A stretch of DNA of 42,846 nucleotides, taken from positions 23,130,205 through 23,173,050 of the forward strand of contig NC_049985.1 in NCBI RefSeq assembly GCF_000003815.2. Reading direction: 5' to 3'. The notes below the pieces were generated by a model. It was given only the letters and a program-made list of their open reading frames with translations. It did no database searches and had not been told where the DNA came from. Position 1 is the first letter of the stretch. Every line of letters starts with the position of its first letter. A program made the position numbers and the translations under genes. This document shows positions 39,280-42,846 of this stretch, piece after piece. The DNA is from Branchiostoma floridae. Lineage: Eukaryota; Chordata; Leptocardii; Amphioxiformes; Branchiostomatidae.

Positions 39280-40500
39280 CCCATGGTATGAAGTAGAAAT
39301 TATTGATAAAATTTCCCCCAAATTTTATCTTGCGGTCACAATGCACTGACGTGCGATGCACGGTCAAAATACGTGACCTCTACAAACAAAGTGGCGGCGC
39401 CCGGAATGTTACATCCTTGCAGTTTCGGCCTTTAACTACAAAAGAACGTTATTGGAAATTGTAGTGTTTGTCACTGAATTAAAGACCAATATACAATAAA
39501 TAAGCTTCAATAGAATGAACTTTGCTGTGTTTGCGCCTGTTGGCATGTAGTCCGCTCCCATTCGCGTCATTTTGCCAAATGCGAATTTGTTGTAGTTTTC
39601 GAAAAATATCGCAATTTTATGTGACTTTTGTGTGCCTACTTGCGCCTGTTTGCAACCAGTTGGCCAACTTCTTTCGCAAACAGTCCCAAATAGGCTTGGT
39701 CCCATGGGATACCCATTTGAATAATAAATTTATCGCAAGTTGATGCCCGAAGACTAATTTCAATGATGCAGAATTCACATTAATAGATTAAAAAGGAAAT
39801 GGCAACTGTTCAAAATTTATTTTTACCTAGAAAATAGGGGGAGGGGGTGTTTTTTTCCGTATGCAGTGGGAGATGAAATATCAAAAATTTTCGTAGATAG
39901 ACGGGTTGGATGACTTCAAGATTGTTTTGTGTTGGTTGTTAAAGTGTGAAAAGCGTGGGAAAATTTTGTGGATTTCCTCCTTTAAAACTGTATTTTAAAC
40001 AGATAAAATGTAGTTCATCTTCCACTACTTTTCCTGTACAGTATTTATATGTTCCCTCGTCAGCGGACAGTTTTTAAACACCACATAAGCTGATCATTAC
40101 CATGTTAAGCTGAATTCCTGGTCCCTCTTTACTTAGGGATATATGACAAATAAACACACTGACACACACACACACATACACAATACATACATACTGTTCA
40201 GTGCCTGTCAGTGTCTATGAGGCAAGAATGGATAGTTTTCAAGATGTTACCATGATCGAGTTTGTAGACAAAAGTACCCCCTATCGATAGGAAGTAAAAA
40301 GGCATGTAAGAGTTACAGCCATCACTATGCACCACTTCATATCATATCACACCGTCGATTATACATTCTTGATGGGTGTATTATTATTACATTTACACAT
40401 GGCTGAAGCTATGCACAAACCAAATATTATAAAACCCATGTCATAACCTTTCGAGTTGCCCTGTACAGTAATAAACCAACACTACGCAAACATAGTCTCT
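39280..40500. other. Intergenic; diverged repeat at 39280-39510, no gene recognised
   Basis: The first part parallels 30110-30330. The remainder, with a short CACACA run near 40164, shows no recognised feature. Confidence 0.45.
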
Positions 40501-40504
40501 ACAA

Positions 40505-40700
40505 TACTCCAAGATCCCTCCTTGCGGATGAGGGGACTTTTGCCAAGTTAGGAATAAAAGCCTAGTAGGAGTTATTTGGCCTAGGAGTGTCCTTAGGTCG
40601 CAAACTGTACTCCTCTGGCGTGTTTTCTGTCTTATTTGGCCATTTTTTACTATTTTTACAGCGGCCTATGGAGCCTGGTAGAGGCTAACGCAAACATACA
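40505..40700. mobile_element. Dispersed repeat related to 5340-5815
   Basis: GGGGACTTTTGCCAAG, GAATAAAAGCCTAG, GGCGTGTTTTCTGTC and GGAGCCTGGTAGAGGCTAAC are all present, reversed, in 5340-5815. Confidence 0.7.
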
Positions 40701-41229
40701 ACGAGATTTAACCTCACAATGTTCTTACCTCCTTGCCTAAAGAAAATGTCTGGCGTCTGTTGAAGAGAATGTCACTGAAAGCCAAAACTAGGGCGCTACA
40801 TTTTGAACAGATAGGCGGAAGTACCAGCGCTGCTGACATGGATGGATAAGGCCGTATAGAATCAATTTTCTGATTCGATGTAACGTTAACAGTGGAAATT
40901 TGTGTGAATGATGACCGCAAGTGAACCCAAATGGACCTTGGTTGAAAATTTGGTACTTGAAGACATGGCTATTTCTTGTTCTTGCCTGTGCTGGTTTAAG
41001 ATTCTCTGTAGTTGGTACATCTACAGGTTTATTAGCCATTTTGTACATCATGCATAGTCATAGTTTTATATTGGGTACTTACATGAAGTTGTAAACGCAG
41101 GTGATCCCAAAAGAGAACACGCGTTCGGTTAGAATTACGTCAAGGTGGGGTCACAGCTGCGTATACATTTAAGTCCGTATGAGGCGCGCATGGGAGTATT
41201 TACCTCCACTAGGCCCTACAGGTCGTTGG

Positions 41230-41400
41230 AAAAATAATAGAAATTGGACAAACGTAAACAGATAACATGTCAGACAAGTTAGCTTGGTTGCTAACCATAC
41301 TTCTCGGTCAGCTAACTCATCTGACATGTTATCTGACTATATTTGTCTAATTCGTACTATTTTTCCCGCGGCCTGTGGAGCCTGCTGGTAGAGACTAAGA
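41230..41400. mobile_element. Fold-back element (54-bp arms) with GCGGCCTGTGGAGCC end
   Basis: Left arm 41230-41283 (ending GATAACATGTCAGACAAGTTAGC region) pairs with right arm 41311-41364 (starting GCTAACTCATCTGACATGTT) with some mismatches around a 27-nt loop. The flank GCGGCCTGTGGAGCCTG repeats the end of the element at 40505-40700. Confidence 0.8.
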
Positions 41401-41794
41401 GCGTCATACGCACCTCAAACGGACTTGAATATATACGCATGTGTGACACCACCTTCAGATCGAACATTGCCGAACCCGATTCGGGGCCGCTCATCTCGCG
41501 TGTTACCTTCGAATGTTGTTTACATGCGACCCTGAACCATCATCCAAACAGCGTAGAGAACAAAGGTCAAAATTAATGTTCTCTGGATATTGACCGTTCG
41601 ACTTTGACCTTGGTACAGCCTAAAAGTCAATTCGGGACACCGTGAGAGAGAGTCTCAGAGTAAACTGTTCTTGTCTTGAACCGGTTCGGCTTTTTACGAA
41701 CGCCCGAAAGTTTGGGGTAAGTGTGTATTTTATAAGATCGTAGATTACATTTTCTCTTACCATTTTGTATGGTTTAGAATGGGGACAGGCCCAT

Positions 41795-41925
41795 GTGGAC
41801 CTATGCTTAGGCAGACCTATGTTTGGATAGCGATATATAGAATGTTGGGTCACCCCTATGTTCCTACAGCCCTATGTTCCGACTAACCTGTGTTCTGGTA
41901 GCCCTATGTTCCGACAGTCATGCCC
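41795..41925. repeat. CCTATGTTCC minisatellite
   Basis: Degenerate units of about 17-20 bp, CCCTATGTTCCGACA / ACCTATGTTTGGATA / CCCTATGTTCCTACA, occur at least six times. Confidence 0.8.
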
Positions 41926-42041
41926 TCGGCCGTTTGGCAACTAACATTGCTAACTTTTGTCGTGTTCAGATGAATCAGTACATTTTCTATTTCAAAAGCT
42001 GTTTATAAACATATTGCTGTAACAATCAGAGTAGCCCGACA

Positions 42042-42239
42042 TACTGTAAATGCAAAAATGTTCGCGGTTTACACGAGGCAGTCTTATGAGGCAACTTAAA
42101 ACCACCGCGAACATTTTTTTTTCATTACAGCATGTGACTACAGCGTATGGCACTACCACGAAGTTAAAACCACCGCGAACACTCCACTGTCCCGCTAATG
42201 CGAAACTAAATCCCCGCGAACTAAAATGGATTTACAGTA
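42042..42239. mobile_element. MITE, TACTGTAAATGC family, copy C
   Basis: TACTGTAAATGCAAAAATGT with TCGCGG at the left and CGCGAACTAAAATGGATTTA with CAGTA at the right. AAAACCACCGCGAACA occurs twice inside. Reverse orientation relative to copies A and B. Confidence 0.85.
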
Positions 42240-42289
42240 TAACATTTTAGAGTTTAACAGTTTAATATTTTAGATATCTCCAGCAGCAG

Positions 42290-42760
42290 CAAGTATACAG
42301 ATTTTTGAATCCGTATAGAGTCAATTCCAAGTCACCGAGATGGTTTTGAAATAATATTTGTAATAAGTTTGAACTATTTTGAGTAAAAGAACATTTCAGT
42401 CACTAAAGTTCAAAATTGTTCAAACATTTCAAAATGAAAGTTTAAACATGTTTGAACCTTTTTATATTTGTTGGAACATTTGGGAAAGTAATGATATAAG
42501 TATCTCTTTATTTAGAACAATTTTCAAACAACTAGAGTCGATTCCATATTACCGAGAGGGTGTTTCTTGCCTTTTGTTCCAACATTTTGGAAATCTTTGT
42601 AACAATCTAACTGTGATAAGTAACTGTTTAGAACTATTTATAACATCTATGTGACGTTCTAAATATTTCTATAGTATTCAAACATGTTAAAAACATTTCT
42701 AACATCAAATACATTATTTCTGTTAGTTTCTAAACTGTTCCAACATAGATGCATCATTTG
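42290..42760. repeat. Degenerate repeat with TAGAGTCRATTCCA and GTTCRAAC motifs
   Basis: TAGAGTCAATTCCAAGTCAC CGAGA near 42317 recurs as TAGAGTCGATTCCATATTAC CGAGA near 42533. GTTCAAAC/GTTCGAAC and TTGGAACA-like words recur throughout. No coding was recognised. Confidence 0.55.
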
Positions 42761-42846
42761 TGATCACATGTTCGAACATGGAAACCATATGATGAAACTG
42801 GGTCAGTGGGCTGGGAAGAGGGCCATTCACACATCCCTGCCAAGTG

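Overview
This window looks like genomic DNA of a cephalochordate (amphioxus, Branchiostoma-like). It has animal-type split genes with GT-AG introns, proteins that read like invertebrate-chordate orthologues of vertebrate genes, and introns filled with small inverted-repeat elements, tRNA-derived SINEs, minisatellites and LINE tails. The species assignment is inference; no database was searched.

Layout: (1) 267-12193 (+): the 3' part of BRCA2, seven exons covering the tower, the end of OB2, OB3, a C-terminal RAD51-binding-like region and a basic tail. All exon phases join into one open frame of 729 residues; the 5' part of the gene lies outside the window. (2) 13364-21324 (-): a complete four-exon CLN5 gene, convergent with BRCA2. 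(3) 21774/21855-26951 (+): a complete seven-exon COMMD6 gene of full length (203 residues), head-to-head with CLN5 about 0.45 kb away. (4) 32378-34570 (-): an intronless gene for a secreted-then-anchored leucine-rich-repeat transmembrane receptor-like protein. (5) 36027-37507 (-): two candidate exons of an unrecognised gene, next to a canonical RFX X-box. The remainder is repeat-rich non-coding DNA.

The most striking structure is repeated internal duplication of gene parts. The 3' end of the BRCA2 tower exon, with its splice donor, is present three times in tandem (92/91 bp). The 5' part of the next-but-two BRCA2 exon, with its intact splice acceptor, is repeated seven times in a 137-bp array ahead of the real exon. 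A 3359-bp element with Helitron-like terminal features has split that array from the true exon, and the regular period fixes the insertion boundaries to the base. The first exon and core promoter of COMMD6 are also duplicated exactly (81 bp).

BRCA2, CLN5 and COMMD6 all lie on human chromosome 13, so this order probably reflects an ancient chordate linkage group. BRCA2 acts in homologous recombination, CLN5 in lysosomal lipid metabolism and COMMD6 in the Commander/COMMD endosomal complex; apart from the shared CLN5/COMMD6 promoter region nothing suggests that they work together.
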